Below, piece after piece: positions 28,532 to 36,396 of a stretch of DNA of 64,000 bases. Below the pieces are notes generated by a model. That model had not been told where the DNA came from and searched no databases. It worked only from the letters and a program-made list of their open reading frames with translations. The position numbers and the translations under genes were made by a program. The DNA is from Planctomycetota bacterium (GTDB taxonomy: Bacteria > Planctomycetota > UBA1135 > UBA2386): the NCBI GenBank assembly GCA_020638655.1, contig JACKIC010000006.1, positions 358,001 to 422,000 of the forward strand, in the 5' to 3' direction. Within the stretch, counting starts at the first letter, position 1, and each line of letters opens with the position of its first letter.

Positions 28532-28834
28532 CTCGGGCTGGTGGTGCGCGGGCAGCTGCGGGCGGCGAAGGTCAGGCGCGGCCAAGTGAGGATGTCGACG
28601 AGGCTTCGGAAGAACCAGGCGACTCGAGTTGCGCACGCGATGCGGACACCTGAGGGCATGTTCGGGGCGAATTCCTGGCAGCAAACTGGCACAACGCAAC
28701 TCCGCAAGGCCTGTAGAGGGGCTGGTGCAGCGAGTCGAGTCGCGACTGTCCGAGTGTTCACCTCTGGAAAATGCGGCTCAATTGCTGCTCCCGCCGCCTT
28801 GACAGGCAGTACCTGCCTTCGGCGTCAGCAAGCA
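28532..28834. other. Gene-free stretch at the left island edge
   Basis: About 300 bp between the attachment repeat and the end of the nap operon. No convincing gene is present in any frame; open frames here are Arg/Ser-rich without motifs or usable starts. Two lines of sequence I counted (28621-28740) are about 62-63% G+C. It may hold the remnant of a lost integrase, but no sequence evidence shows this. A short perfect hairpin (AGGCAG, three-base loop, CTGCCT) sits at 28804-28818, just past the last nap stop. Confidence 0.4.
28804..28818 (-). terminator. Short hairpin downstream of the nap operon
   Basis: A 6-bp perfect inverted repeat (AGGCAG / CTGCCT) with a three-base loop, about 17 bp beyond the stop of the last nap gene. 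No T run follows on the minus strand, so terminator function is only suggested by position. Confidence 0.3.
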
Positions 28835-29155
28835 TCAAGTAGACGCGTGCTGGATGCGCAGCAGGTGGTATTCGCCTTCGCCCCGTCGCGTCACCGTGTC
28901 GATCCACAGCGCCCCGTCGAAGTCGTAGCGGAGCTGAACCGCACGCGTCGTGACGCGGTCGAGCAGGTAGCGCGCCTTCACCAGGTCGAGGTCGTCGAGG
29001 AGCGTCGAGCGGTCCTCGGGGCGCGCGTCGGTCGCGAACTTGACCGAGATGTGCTGCATCGCAGCGCACAGCGTCAGGTCGCGGAACAGGTCGTCTACCT
29101 GCTCGGCCGTCAGCTCGGCTTCGACGGTTGGCGGCGGCTCGGGTTCGGTGCTCAT
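28835..29155 (-). CDS. Small conserved-looking protein of the nap operon, function unknown
   Basis: 106 residues, starting at an ATG that overlaps the napF stop by four bases, so translationally coupled as the last gene of the nap operon. It is acidic at the N-terminus (TEPEPPPTVEAELTAEQVDDL) and then predicted alternating helix and strand, with VKFATDARPEDRSTLLDDL and a C-terminal LRYDFDGALWIDTVTRRGE. No cofactor motif, membrane helix or signal peptide; only one Cys. I do not recognise the family. A cytoplasmic chaperone or assembly role for Nap is possible from context alone. Confidence 0.6.
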   Translation of the reverse strand: MSTEPEPPPTVEAELTAEQVDDLFRDLTLCAAMQHISVKFATDARPEDRSTLLDDLDLVKARYLLDRVTTRAVQLRYDFDGALWIDTVTRRGEGEYHLLRIQHAST

Positions 29156-29745
29156 GCGGGTCCTTCGAGCGGTCGCGGCATCATCGCGACCGCGTTGGTG
29201 GGCGCGGGGCAGACGTGGTGGCAGATCCCGCAGCCCGTGCATGGCCCCTCGAGGATCGTCGGCTTGCCGTCTCGTACCTCGATCGCGTCGGGCTCCGGGC
29301 AGTGCTCGCTGCAGACCGTGCAGAACGAGCCCTGATGCGCGAGGCAGTTGTAGTCGAGCAGGCGCGCGATCGCGATCGGGCCGATCTCGTCCGGCACGAG
29401 CGCCGCCTCCGGGCACGCCGCGACGCACGGGAAGTCGTCGCACATGCGGCACGGGGCCGCGGCGGCGTCGATCATCGGGGTGCCAGCCGCGTGCCGGAAG
29501 CGCGGCGGCGCGTGCGTGATCGCGTCGTGCGGGCACGCCTCGACGCACTCGTTGCACCGCGTGCAACGCTCGAGGAACTGCGCCTCGGACACGGCGCCGG
29601 GCGGGCGGATGACCGGGAACAGGCCTCGCCCTCGGCCCGCCGGCCTGGCTGGCGGCAGCTGCGACTCAGCGGCGCTCGCGGCGCGGCGGAACAGCGACCC
29701 CAGCAGGCCGCGGCGGGATACGTCGGGCTCGCGCGGGTCGCTCAC
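29152..29745 (-). CDS. napF: NapF-type polyferredoxin
   Basis: 197 residues, GTG start overlapping the napB stop by four bases. The N-terminus has a basic SRRGLLGSLFRRA stretch as in NapF. Four Cys clusters follow in order: CTRCNECVEACP, CRMCDDFPCVAACP, CTVCSEHCPEP and CTGCGICHHVCP, for up to four [4Fe-4S] centres. The layout SRRG - IRPP - FLERCTRCNEC closely follows E. coli NapF, a cytoplasmic protein thought to act in assembly of the NapA iron-sulphur or molybdenum cofactor. NapG/MauM is an alternative label, but the twin-arginine-like stretch lacks a following signal hydrophobic core. Confidence 0.8.
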   Translation of the reverse strand: MSDPREPDVSRRGLLGSLFRRAASAAESQLPPARPAGRGRGLFPVIRPPGAVSEAQFLERCTRCNECVEACPHDAITHAPPRFRHAAGTPMIDAAAAPCRMCDDFPCVAACPEAALVPDEIGPIAIARLLDYNCLAHQGSFCTVCSEHCPEPDAIEVRDGKPTILEGPCTGCGICHHVCPAPTNAVAMMPRPLEGPA

Positions 29746-30596
29746 CTGGCGTCTTCTCCCGAGCGCACGTCCGGTCCGGGCAGGAACAACGGCGAGTCTG
29801 CGCCAGCGCCCGGGTGCATGTCACGGAACGCCCATGGCGCGTGGCACTGCGTGCAGCTCTTGCGCCAGGGATGGCTCGACTTGAGGCCGGGCGTGCCGCT
29901 CCAGCCGTGGCAAGTCGCGCAGTTCTCGCGCATGTGGATCGCGTGCGGGATGACCGGCGGCGCGCCGGGATATGCGCGGTGACCCGCCGTCGGTGCCGGT
30001 AGCCCTGCGAAGTCATTGTCGAGCCAGCGCCGCTCCTCGGCCGCGACCGGCTGTCGCGCGACGTGGCACTGCGTGCAATTCGCTAAGTGCGCGTGCGGCA
30101 TAGGTCGCGCGGTCACGTCGCCGAGCCGCAGGCCCTCGGGGCCGTGGCACGCGACGCACGTCGTCGCGTCGCGAGGGTCGACGCGGTGCGGGATCGTCGG
30201 CGGGGCGCCGTTGTAGGCGCGACGCTCGGCGCGTGCCGCGAGGTCGGCGAGCTTCGTCGCGGCGTCGCCGGGGACCACCGGCTCCTGCGAATCGGCCGGC
30301 GCCTTCGGCGGGCGGAGGGTCGTGCGCAGACCGGCGTTCGGGCCGAGGTTGCCGCTACGGATGTCGGCGTAGGCGGTCGCCGGCACGGCGCCGTGCGGGA
30401 CTTGTGCTCGCGCATCGACACGCTGCTGCGGGTAGGGGGCCTCGGCGACCGTCATGTTGTAGTGGAAGCCGAAGTACAGGCCGGCCACGGCCGCGGCGAG
30501 CGCGCACACGTAGACGATGTCCATGGCCGTGCCGGTCGGTACGCCGCGGTGCGAGCCGTGGTCGTCGGGCTGGCGTTCGTGGTGAGCCTCGGTCAT
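29742..30596 (-). CDS. napB: NapB-like cytochrome c, tandem-duplicated (tetrahaem), membrane-anchored
   Basis: 284 residues; ATG overlaps the napA stop by four bases. One N-terminal membrane helix is at about residues 22-41 (MDIVYVCALAAAVAGLYFGF), so the cytochrome faces the periplasm from an uncleaved anchor. Two consecutive NapB-type haem units follow. Unit one has YNGAPPTIPHRVD, CVACH and CTQCH. Unit two repeats YPGAPPVIPHAIH, CATCH and CTQCH. Standard NapB is a soluble dihaem protein of about 150 residues, so this one carries twice the haems and a membrane tether. It should pass electrons to NapA. See the findings for the tandem structure. Confidence 0.85.
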   Translation of the reverse strand: MTEAHHERQPDDHGSHRGVPTGTAMDIVYVCALAAAVAGLYFGFHYNMTVAEAPYPQQRVDARAQVPHGAVPATAYADIRSGNLGPNAGLRTTLRPPKAPADSQEPVVPGDAATKLADLAARAERRAYNGAPPTIPHRVDPRDATTCVACHGPEGLRLGDVTARPMPHAHLANCTQCHVARQPVAAEERRWLDNDFAGLPAPTAGHRAYPGAPPVIPHAIHMRENCATCHGWSGTPGLKSSHPWRKSCTQCHAPWAFRDMHPGAGADSPLFLPGPDVRSGEDAR

Positions 30597-33010
30597 CGCG
30601 TCACCGGGAGGATCCGCACCGCGCACTTCTTGTAGTCGGGCTCCTTCGAGATCGGGCAGTGGGCGTCGAGCGTGACCTCGTTGATGAGCCTGGTCTCGTC
30701 GAAGAACGGGACGAACACGCTGCCTCGCGGTGGCGCGCCGCGGCCGCCGATCCAGACGGGCAGCTCGACGCTGCCGCGGCGCGACTCGACGCGCACGGGC
30801 TCGCCGTTGCCGACGCCGAGTTCGGCGGCGTCGTCCCCGTGCAGCTCGACGTAGGCGCGCGGCATCGCGCGCGCGAGCTCCGGTACGCGCCGCGTCATCG
30901 TGCCCGTGTGCCAATGCTCGAGCACGCGTCCGGTGCACAACCAGAACGGGTAGTCGTCGTCCGGCACCTCGGGCGGCGGCAGGTACGGGAAGAACCAGAT
31001 CTGGGCGCGCCCGTCGCCGCTCGTCGAGTGGTAGAAGTCGATCTCGCGCGGCTCGCCGTCGGCGCCGTCACGTACGTACGGGTCGTCGAATCCCGAGAAC
31101 CGGAACCGCGTCTCGCGCCAGCGGCCGTCCGGCAGCTGCACGACCGGCCAGCGCAGCCCGCGCGCCTTGACGTACTCGCCGTACGGCGCGAGGTCCTTGT
31201 GCTTCAGGCGCGTGAACTGGCGATAGCGCTCGAACAGCTGCTCGTCGACGTTGACGTCGTAGTAGTGCTGCCAGTCCCAGGCGGGCACCTCTGCGCCGTC
31301 CTCGCCCACGATGTGGAACAGGAAGCGGCCGTCCTTCTGCCGCATGCCGGCGAAGCCGCGGTCGAAGAGGCGTCGCGCGACCGCGATCGTCTGCCAGCAG
31401 TCGTCGCGCGCGTCGCCTGGTGGCTCGACCATCTTGAACCATTGCTGAGTCCGGCGCTCCGAGTTGCCAAACATGCCGTTCTTCTCGACCCACAGGGCCG
31501 ACGGCAGGATCAGGTCCGCGAGCTGCGTCGTCGCCGTGGGGTAGACGTCGGAGACGATCAGGAACTTGTCCTCCAGACCCGTCTTGCCGTTGAAGAGCTT
31601 GTGCAGGTTGGGCAGCGACTGGCCCGGGTTCGTCACCTGGACCCAGATCGTGTCGACGTCGCCGCCCTCGCTCGTCGGCGTGCAGAACTGCTCCCACATC
31701 TTGACGGTGTGGTGGCCCGGCTGCGGGTCGATGCGGCCGCGCTCGACGTTCCACAGGTCTTCGCACTGCGCCCGGTGGTCCGCAGAGGCTACCAGGCGCC
31801 CGCCGGGGAGCGCGTGCGACAGCGTGCCGACCTCGCGCGCCGTGCCGCACGCCGACGGCTGGCCTGTCAGCGACGTCGGCGCGTCGCCGGGCCTGCCGAA
31901 GTGTCCGGAGAGCAGGTGCACGCCGTGCACGAGGTTGTTGATCTGCGTGCCCTGCGTGTGCTGGTTGAACCCCATGCACCAGAGGCTGGTGATGCGGATG
32001 TCGCGGCGACCGAAGAGCTCGCCGAGCAGGCGGATCTTCGCGGCCGGCACGCCGGAGATCTCCTCGACCCGCTCGGGCGTGTACTCGGCGAGGGCGGCGC
32101 GGTACTCGTCGAACGTCGATGCCACGCCCTTCAGCGTCGGGTTGAGCGGGTCCTCGTGTTTGCGGAAGTTGCAGAACTGCTCGACGAACCGCTGGTCGTA
32201 GGTGCCGTTCTCGAGGAGCAGGTGCGCGATGCCGTTTGCGATCGCGAGGTCCGACTGCGGCGCGAACTCCAGGTAGTGCTGGGCGAACTCGGTCGTGCGC
32301 GTGCGGCGCGTGCCGATGTCGATCAGCACGACCTTTTCACCTCGCGTGCGCCGGTCGATGACGCGTGAGAACAGCACCGGGTGCATCTCCGCCGGGTTGT
32401 TGCCCCAGCAGATCAGCACGTCGCATTCGTCGAGGTCCTGGTAGCAGCCGGCGGGCTCGTCGACGCCGTAGGTGCCGATGAACGACGTGACCGCAGAGGC
32501 CATGCACAGCCGCGCGTTCGGGTCGATGTGGTTGCACGACAGCCCTGCCTTCATGAAGGTCTGCGCCGCGAAGCCCTCGGGGATGGTCCACTGGCCGGAG
32601 CCATAGAACGCGAATCGCTTCGGCGCCTTCTCGACGCGGTCCGCGATGATCCCGATGGCACGGTCCCAGCTGATCGCCTCGTAGCCGTCGCCGTTGCGCA
32701 GCAGCGGCTGCGTCAGGCGGTCGCGCCCGTAGAGGATCGAGCCGACGTGGTAGCCCTTGACGCACAGGAGGCCCTTGTTGACGTCGGCCTTCAGGTCGCC
32801 GGCGACCGCGACGACGCGGCCTTCCTCGACGCCGACCTGCACGTGGCATCCCGTGCCGCAGAACCGGCAGGGGGCCTTGTTCCAGGTGACGCCTGCCAGC
32901 TCGGGTGGAGCGGTGTCCGCAGTCGGGGTCGAAGCGCTGACTCGCTGGGCGGCGGCGGTCGCCGTGGCCATCGCGATCGACTTCAGGAATGCGCGGCGGC
33001 TGTTGGTCAC
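30593..33010 (-). CDS. napA: Periplasmic nitrate reductase catalytic subunit NapA
   Basis: 805 residues. The Tat signal is SRRAFLKSIAMATATAAA. The [4Fe-4S] motif is CRFCGTGCHVQV with the fourth Cys in KGLLCVKGYHVG. The molybdenum-ligand Cys lies in DPNARLCMASAVTSF (about residue 167), as in NapA and unlike the Asp of NarG. Downstream blocks such as WGNNPAEMHPVLFSR and the C-terminal CTGRVLEHWHTGTMTRR bind the bis-MGD cofactor. It reduces nitrate to nitrite in the periplasm with electrons from NapB. It is the second gene of napD-napA-napB-napF-orf; the molybdenum-cofactor genes are not in the island and must be supplied by the host. Confidence 0.95.
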   Translation of the reverse strand: MTNSRRAFLKSIAMATATAAAQRVSASTPTADTAPPELAGVTWNKAPCRFCGTGCHVQVGVEEGRVVAVAGDLKADVNKGLLCVKGYHVGSILYGRDRLTQPLLRNGDGYEAISWDRAIGIIADRVEKAPKRFAFYGSGQWTIPEGFAAQTFMKAGLSCNHIDPNARLCMASAVTSFIGTYGVDEPAGCYQDLDECDVLICWGNNPAEMHPVLFSRVIDRRTRGEKVVLIDIGTRRTRTTEFAQHYLEFAPQSDLAIANGIAHLLLENGTYDQRFVEQFCNFRKHEDPLNPTLKGVASTFDEYRAALAEYTPERVEEISGVPAAKIRLLGELFGRRDIRITSLWCMGFNQHTQGTQINNLVHGVHLLSGHFGRPGDAPTSLTGQPSACGTAREVGTLSHALPGGRLVASADHRAQCEDLWNVERGRIDPQPGHHTVKMWEQFCTPTSEGGDVDTIWVQVTNPGQSLPNLHKLFNGKTGLEDKFLIVSDVYPTATTQLADLILPSALWVEKNGMFGNSERRTQQWFKMVEPPGDARDDCWQTIAVARRLFDRGFAGMRQKDGRFLFHIVGEDGAEVPAWDWQHYYDVNVDEQLFERYRQFTRLKHKDLAPYGEYVKARGLRWPVVQLPDGRWRETRFRFSGFDDPYVRDGADGEPREIDFYHSTSGDGRAQIWFFPYLPPPEVPDDDYPFWLCTGRVLEHWHTGTMTRRVPELARAMPRAYVELHGDDAAELGVGNGEPVRVESRRGSVELPVWIGGRGAPPRGSVFVPFFDETRLINEVTLDAHCPISKEPDYKKCAVRILPVTR

Positions 33011-33040
33011 GTTGGTCGGTTGGTTGGTGCAGTTGTCGTG

Positions 33041-33280
33041 TCAGGCGAAGAACACACAGACGACATCCACGAAGTCGATGCCGATGTGGGCTTGCAGCTC
33101 GTCCCAGCACGCTCGGTTGGCGCGCTCGTCGGCGGTCTCGAGCGTCAGCGGCAGCCGGCGTTCGTTGTCTCCTCCGGTCGCTCCGACCTCGAAGCGCTCG
33201 TCGGAGGCCAGCCACTCGACGGCGTCTCGAGCGGCCGCTTCGTCGGTCGACAAGGTCACGACCAATCCGCTGACGGGCAT
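33041..33280 (-). CDS. napD: NapD-like signal-peptide-binding chaperone
   Basis: 79 residues from the ATG at 33280, 30 bp upstream of napA. It begins MPVSGLVVTLS and has the ferredoxin-like length, the alternating strand/helix pattern and the closing hydrophobic strand (IDFVDVVCVFFA) of NapD. NapD binds the twin-arginine signal of NapA and delays export until cofactors are in. Sequence identity is low, so the name rests partly on its place just before napA. The promoter is expected in the 179-bp divergent region at 33281-33459. Confidence 0.7.
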   Translation of the reverse strand: MPVSGLVVTLSTDEAAARDAVEWLASDERFEVGATGGDNERRLPLTLETADERANRACWDELQAHIGIDFVDVVCVFFA

Positions 33281-33391
33281 GCGATCGTCTTCTGTGGTTC
33301 GAGAAAACGCGCCGCGTCGAAGCGGTGCGCGTCGGCGAGTGTAAGCACACACGCGCGCGCGCGCCACACGCGCGTTCGCGACTCCCGCAGG

Positions 33392-33417
33392 GCGCGGAAA
33401 GTCGGCGCGGAAAGTCG
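33392..33417 (+). promoter_or_regulatory. 13-bp tandem direct repeat in the nap / cytochrome divergent promoter region
   Basis: The 13-mer GCGCGGAAAGTCG occurs twice back-to-back. A TATCAT hexamer follows at 33431-33436, 14 bp downstream, and could be a -10 element for the cytochrome gene at 33460. A 30-bp run of alternating purine and pyrimidine (33345-33374, one phase break) lies nearby. The repeat could be an activator or repressor site; no known denitrification-regulator consensus is matched. Confidence 0.35.
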
Positions 33418-33459
33418 TGCGCCGGTCCGCTATCATCTCGATCGAGTCGAGGCGAACCC

Positions 33460-34149
33460 ATGTCCGAGCGCACGAAGACCGACAGACCGGGCCGCGCGTG
33501 GCCGTTGATCGCGACGTTCGCCGTTCTCGCGATTCTGCTGTTCTGGGCCGTCTACGCGGTGATTCAGGCGCGTGGGCTGGCTGATGTCGAGGTCGAGGAT
33601 GTGGCGTCTGCGCCGCACACCGAAGCCGCCGTGCGGGCCGCAGGCGGCAAGCTCTACCCCGTCCAAGTTCGTAGGCCGGCGGGGCCGCCACAAGTCGTCG
33701 TCGGCGAGGATCCGGTGACGGGCGCGACGCGGCTCGTGTCGTGCACGACGTGTCATGCAACTCGCGTCGCGGATCCGGAGCACGGGCGCACGAAGGCGCT
33801 CGACGACTTCCACGGCGAGGTCGTATTCGACCATGGCGCTGGCGCGCTCGGATGCAACGCCTGTCATGACCCATCCGACTACGACTCTCTCCGCGCCGCC
33901 GACGGTCGCCGGATCGCGTATGCGGACGTCATGCGACTCTGCGCCCAGTGTCACAGCCGGCAGCACGAGAGCTATCGCCATGGCGCGCACGGCGGCATGA
34001 ACGGGCACTGGGATCTCTCCCGCGGGCCGCGCACTCGCAACACGTGCACCGATTGCCATGATCCGCACGCGCCGGCGTTTCCGTCCATGAAGCCGACCTT
34101 CAAGCCGATCGATCGGGGCCTGCAACCGGACGGCTCGAGCGACCACTGA
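33460..34149 (+). CDS. Membrane-anchored tetrahaem cytochrome c of a quinol-oxidising complex
   Basis: 229 residues from the ATG at 33460 (GAGG upstream). An N-terminal membrane helix at about residues 15-35 (WPLIATFAVLAILLFWAVY) anchors a periplasmic domain with four CxxCH haem sites: CTTCH, CNACH, CAQCH and CTDCH, with extra His residues available as distal ligands (YRHGAHGGMNGH). It is the first gene of a three-gene set with an FeS subunit and an NrfD-like membrane protein. In related complexes the order cytochrome-FeS-NrfD forms a quinol dehydrogenase that hands electrons to periplasmic reductases. A NapC/NrfH-type role is possible, but the fold differs. Confidence 0.85.
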   Translation: MSERTKTDRPGRAWPLIATFAVLAILLFWAVYAVIQARGLADVEVEDVASAPHTEAAVRAAGGKLYPVQVRRPAGPPQVVVGEDPVTGATRLVSCTTCHATRVADPEHGRTKALDDFHGEVVFDHGAGALGCNACHDPSDYDSLRAADGRRIAYADVMRLCAQCHSRQHESYRHGAHGGMNGHWDLSRGPRTRNTCTDCHDPHAPAFPSMKPTFKPIDRGLQPDGSSDH

Positions 34150-34160
34150 CGAGGAAACAC

Positions 34161-35096
34161 ATGTCCGACAAGAATCCTTCCAGTCCTGCCGCGGGCGATC
34201 GCCCAGTGTCGCGGCGCACGCTCGCAAAGGGTATCGGCACGACCCTCGGCCTGGGTGCGTTCGCGGCGGCGGTGTCGCCGCTGATGCGCCGAACGTCCGA
34301 AGTTTCGGCGGCCGAGTTCATGCAGCAGCACTACAAGGACCTGAGCGAAGATGAGCGCGCCGAGGTCATCCGGCGGCTCGAGGCCGAGGCGCTCGAGCAG
34401 AGCGGGCGCGAAGTCACGATCCGTGACCAAGCGCCGATCCCGGGGACCAAGTTCGGCTACGCGATCAACCTGTCGCTCTGCAACGGCAACGGCAAGTGCG
34501 TCGAGGCTTGCCACCGCGAGAACAACCACGACCGCGACACCAACCAGTCCTATATCCGCGTGCTCGAGATGCAGCGCGGCTCGATGGACATGGAGAAGGG
34601 CAACACGACCTACGACCACACGGTGCCCGCGGAGGACAAGTTCTATCTGCCGGTGCAGTGCCAGCAGTGTGACAACCCGCCGTGCGTCGACGTGTGCCCG
34701 GTCGAGGCGACGTGGAAGGAGCAGGACGGCATCGTCGTCGTCGACTACAACTGGTGCATCGGCTGCCGCTACTGCGAGGCCGCGTGCCCGTACCACGCGC
34801 GGCGCTTCAACTGGAAGGCGCCCAACGTCCCTGCCGAGGAGATCAACCCCGATCAGGGCTACCTGTCGAACCGCGTGCGGCCGCAGGGCGTAATGGAGAA
34901 GTGCCACTTCTGCCTGCACCGAACGCGCGAGGGCAAACTACCCGCGTGCCTCGAGGCCTGCCCGACCGGGGCGCGAATCTTCGGCAACCTGCTCGACCCC
35001 GACAGCGACATCCGCTGGGTGCTGGCGAACAAGCAGGTGCTGGTCCTCAAGGAAGAGCTCGGCACCGTGCCGAGCTTCTTCTACTTCTTCGACTGA
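34161..35096 (+). CDS. Tat-exported iron-sulphur subunit (NrfC/PsrB/DsrO-like) of the same complex
   Basis: 311 residues, ATG preceded by GAGGA. The Tat signal is VSRRTLAKGIGTTLGLGAF. Four [4Fe-4S]-type Cys clusters follow in the order of PsrB/NrfC proteins: CNGNGKCVEACH, CQQCDNPPCVDVCPVEA, CIGCRYCEAACPYHARR and CHFCLHRTREGKLPACLEACP. It would sit on the periplasmic face of the membrane between the NrfD-like protein and the tetrahaem cytochrome. It starts 11 bp after the cytochrome stop and ends 10 bp before the NrfD gene, so the three are one operon. Confidence 0.9.
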   Translation: MSDKNPSSPAAGDRPVSRRTLAKGIGTTLGLGAFAAAVSPLMRRTSEVSAAEFMQQHYKDLSEDERAEVIRRLEAEALEQSGREVTIRDQAPIPGTKFGYAINLSLCNGNGKCVEACHRENNHDRDTNQSYIRVLEMQRGSMDMEKGNTTYDHTVPAEDKFYLPVQCQQCDNPPCVDVCPVEATWKEQDGIVVVDYNWCIGCRYCEAACPYHARRFNWKAPNVPAEEINPDQGYLSNRVRPQGVMEKCHFCLHRTREGKLPACLEACPTGARIFGNLLDPDSDIRWVLANKQVLVLKEELGTVPSFFYFFD

Positions 35097-35106
35097 CGCG
35101 ACGACG

Positions 35107-36366
35107 ATGACCGAAGCGAGCCCTCCGGCGCCGTTGCCCGACGATCGGCCATCGAGCCACTTCGTCACGTATCCGCGGTTCCTGCTGCGCCTGGTGCGGC
35201 TCGCGACCGACGGCAGCCCCGCGTACTACGTGTGGATGACGGTGCTGACCGCGATCTCGCTGGTCGGCGCGAACGCGTGGGCGACGCAGGTCGCCGACGG
35301 GATGATCCTGACGTCGATGACGGATCACGTCAGCTGGGGGCTCTACATCGCGAACTTCACGTTCATCGTCGGTCTCGCCGCCGGTGGCGTCATGATGGTG
35401 ATCCCCGCCTACTTGTATCGCAACCGCGCGATGCACGACGTCGTGATTCTCGGCGAGCTGCTGGCGATCGCGGCGATCGTCATGTGCCTGCTGTTCGTCA
35501 CCGTCGACCTCGGGCGGCCCGACCGGTTCTGGCACATGATGCCTGGGCTGGGTCGCTTCAACTGGCCGATCTCGATGCTGACGTGGGACGTCATCGTCCT
35601 GAACGGCTACCTGCTCATCAACCTGCACATCTGCGGCTACCTGCTCTACACGCGCTTCCTCGGCCGGAAGCCTGAGCTGCGGTTCTACCGCCCGATCGTG
35701 TTCCTGTCGGTGTTCTGGGCGGTCTCGATCCACACGGTCACGGCGTTCCTCTACAGCGGTCTCGGAGGGCGGCCGCTGTGGAACAGCGCGCTGCTCGCGC
35801 CGCGGTTCCTCGCGTCGGCCTTCGTCGCCGGCCCCGCGTTCATCATCGTGACGATGTACGTGCTGCGTCGGCTGACCGATGTGCGCATCGACATCAAGGC
35901 CGTCAACACGCTGGTGCAGATCGTGCGGGTGACGATCCTGATCAATCTGCTGATGGTCGTCTCGGAGCTGTTCACCGAGTTCTACGCCGGGGGCTCGCAC
36001 ATCAGCTCGGCGCGCTACCTGTTCTTCGGACTGCACGGCCACGACGGCCTGGTGCCGTGGATCTGGACCGCGATCGGGCTCAACGTCGTCGCCGCAGTGA
36101 TGTTCCTGCACCCGCGCGTCATGCAGCACCCCGGCCTCGTCTCGGCCGCGTGCGTGTTCGCGTTCGTCGGCGTCTGGATCGAGAAGGGCATGGGGCTGAT
36201 CGTGCCCGGCTTCATCCCGTCGACGCTGCACGAGATCGTCGAGTACTCGCCGAGCCTGACCGAGTGGAAGGTGACCGCGGGGATCTGGGCGTTCGGGCTC
36301 TTGATCTTCACGGCGATGATCCAGGCCGCGGTGCCGATCCTGCGAGGGCAGGAGCGGGCCGCCTGA
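35107..36366 (+). CDS. NrfD/PsrC-like integral membrane quinol-interacting subunit
   Basis: 419 residues with about nine or ten membrane helices, for example ISLVGANAWATQ, NFTFIVGLAAGGVMMVIPAY, VVILGELLAIAAIVMCLLFV and FAFVGVWIEKGMGLIVPGFI. The pattern HVSWGLYIANFTF and DLGRPDRFWHMM is characteristic of the NrfD/PsrC/ActC group, which binds quinone near the periplasmic face. It completes the membrane complex that would feed Nap and, through shared cytochromes, NirK and NOR. It is convergent with the porin gene, with 30 bp between the stops. Confidence 0.9.
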   Translation: MTEASPPAPLPDDRPSSHFVTYPRFLLRLVRLATDGSPAYYVWMTVLTAISLVGANAWATQVADGMILTSMTDHVSWGLYIANFTFIVGLAAGGVMMVIPAYLYRNRAMHDVVILGELLAIAAIVMCLLFVTVDLGRPDRFWHMMPGLGRFNWPISMLTWDVIVLNGYLLINLHICGYLLYTRFLGRKPELRFYRPIVFLSVFWAVSIHTVTAFLYSGLGGRPLWNSALLAPRFLASAFVAGPAFIIVTMYVLRRLTDVRIDIKAVNTLVQIVRVTILINLLMVVSELFTEFYAGGSHISSARYLFFGLHGHDGLVPWIWTAIGLNVVAAVMFLHPRVMQHPGLVSAACVFAFVGVWIEKGMGLIVPGFIPSTLHEIVEYSPSLTEWKVTAGIWAFGLLIFTAMIQAAVPILRGQERAA

Positions 36367-36396
36367 GCCGCTCGCCGGCGCGCGGGCGCGTCGGCC

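Noticed and set aside
28532..28834. A possible integrase remnant at the left edge
   Set aside because: No catalytic motif or recognisable fragment is present in any frame.
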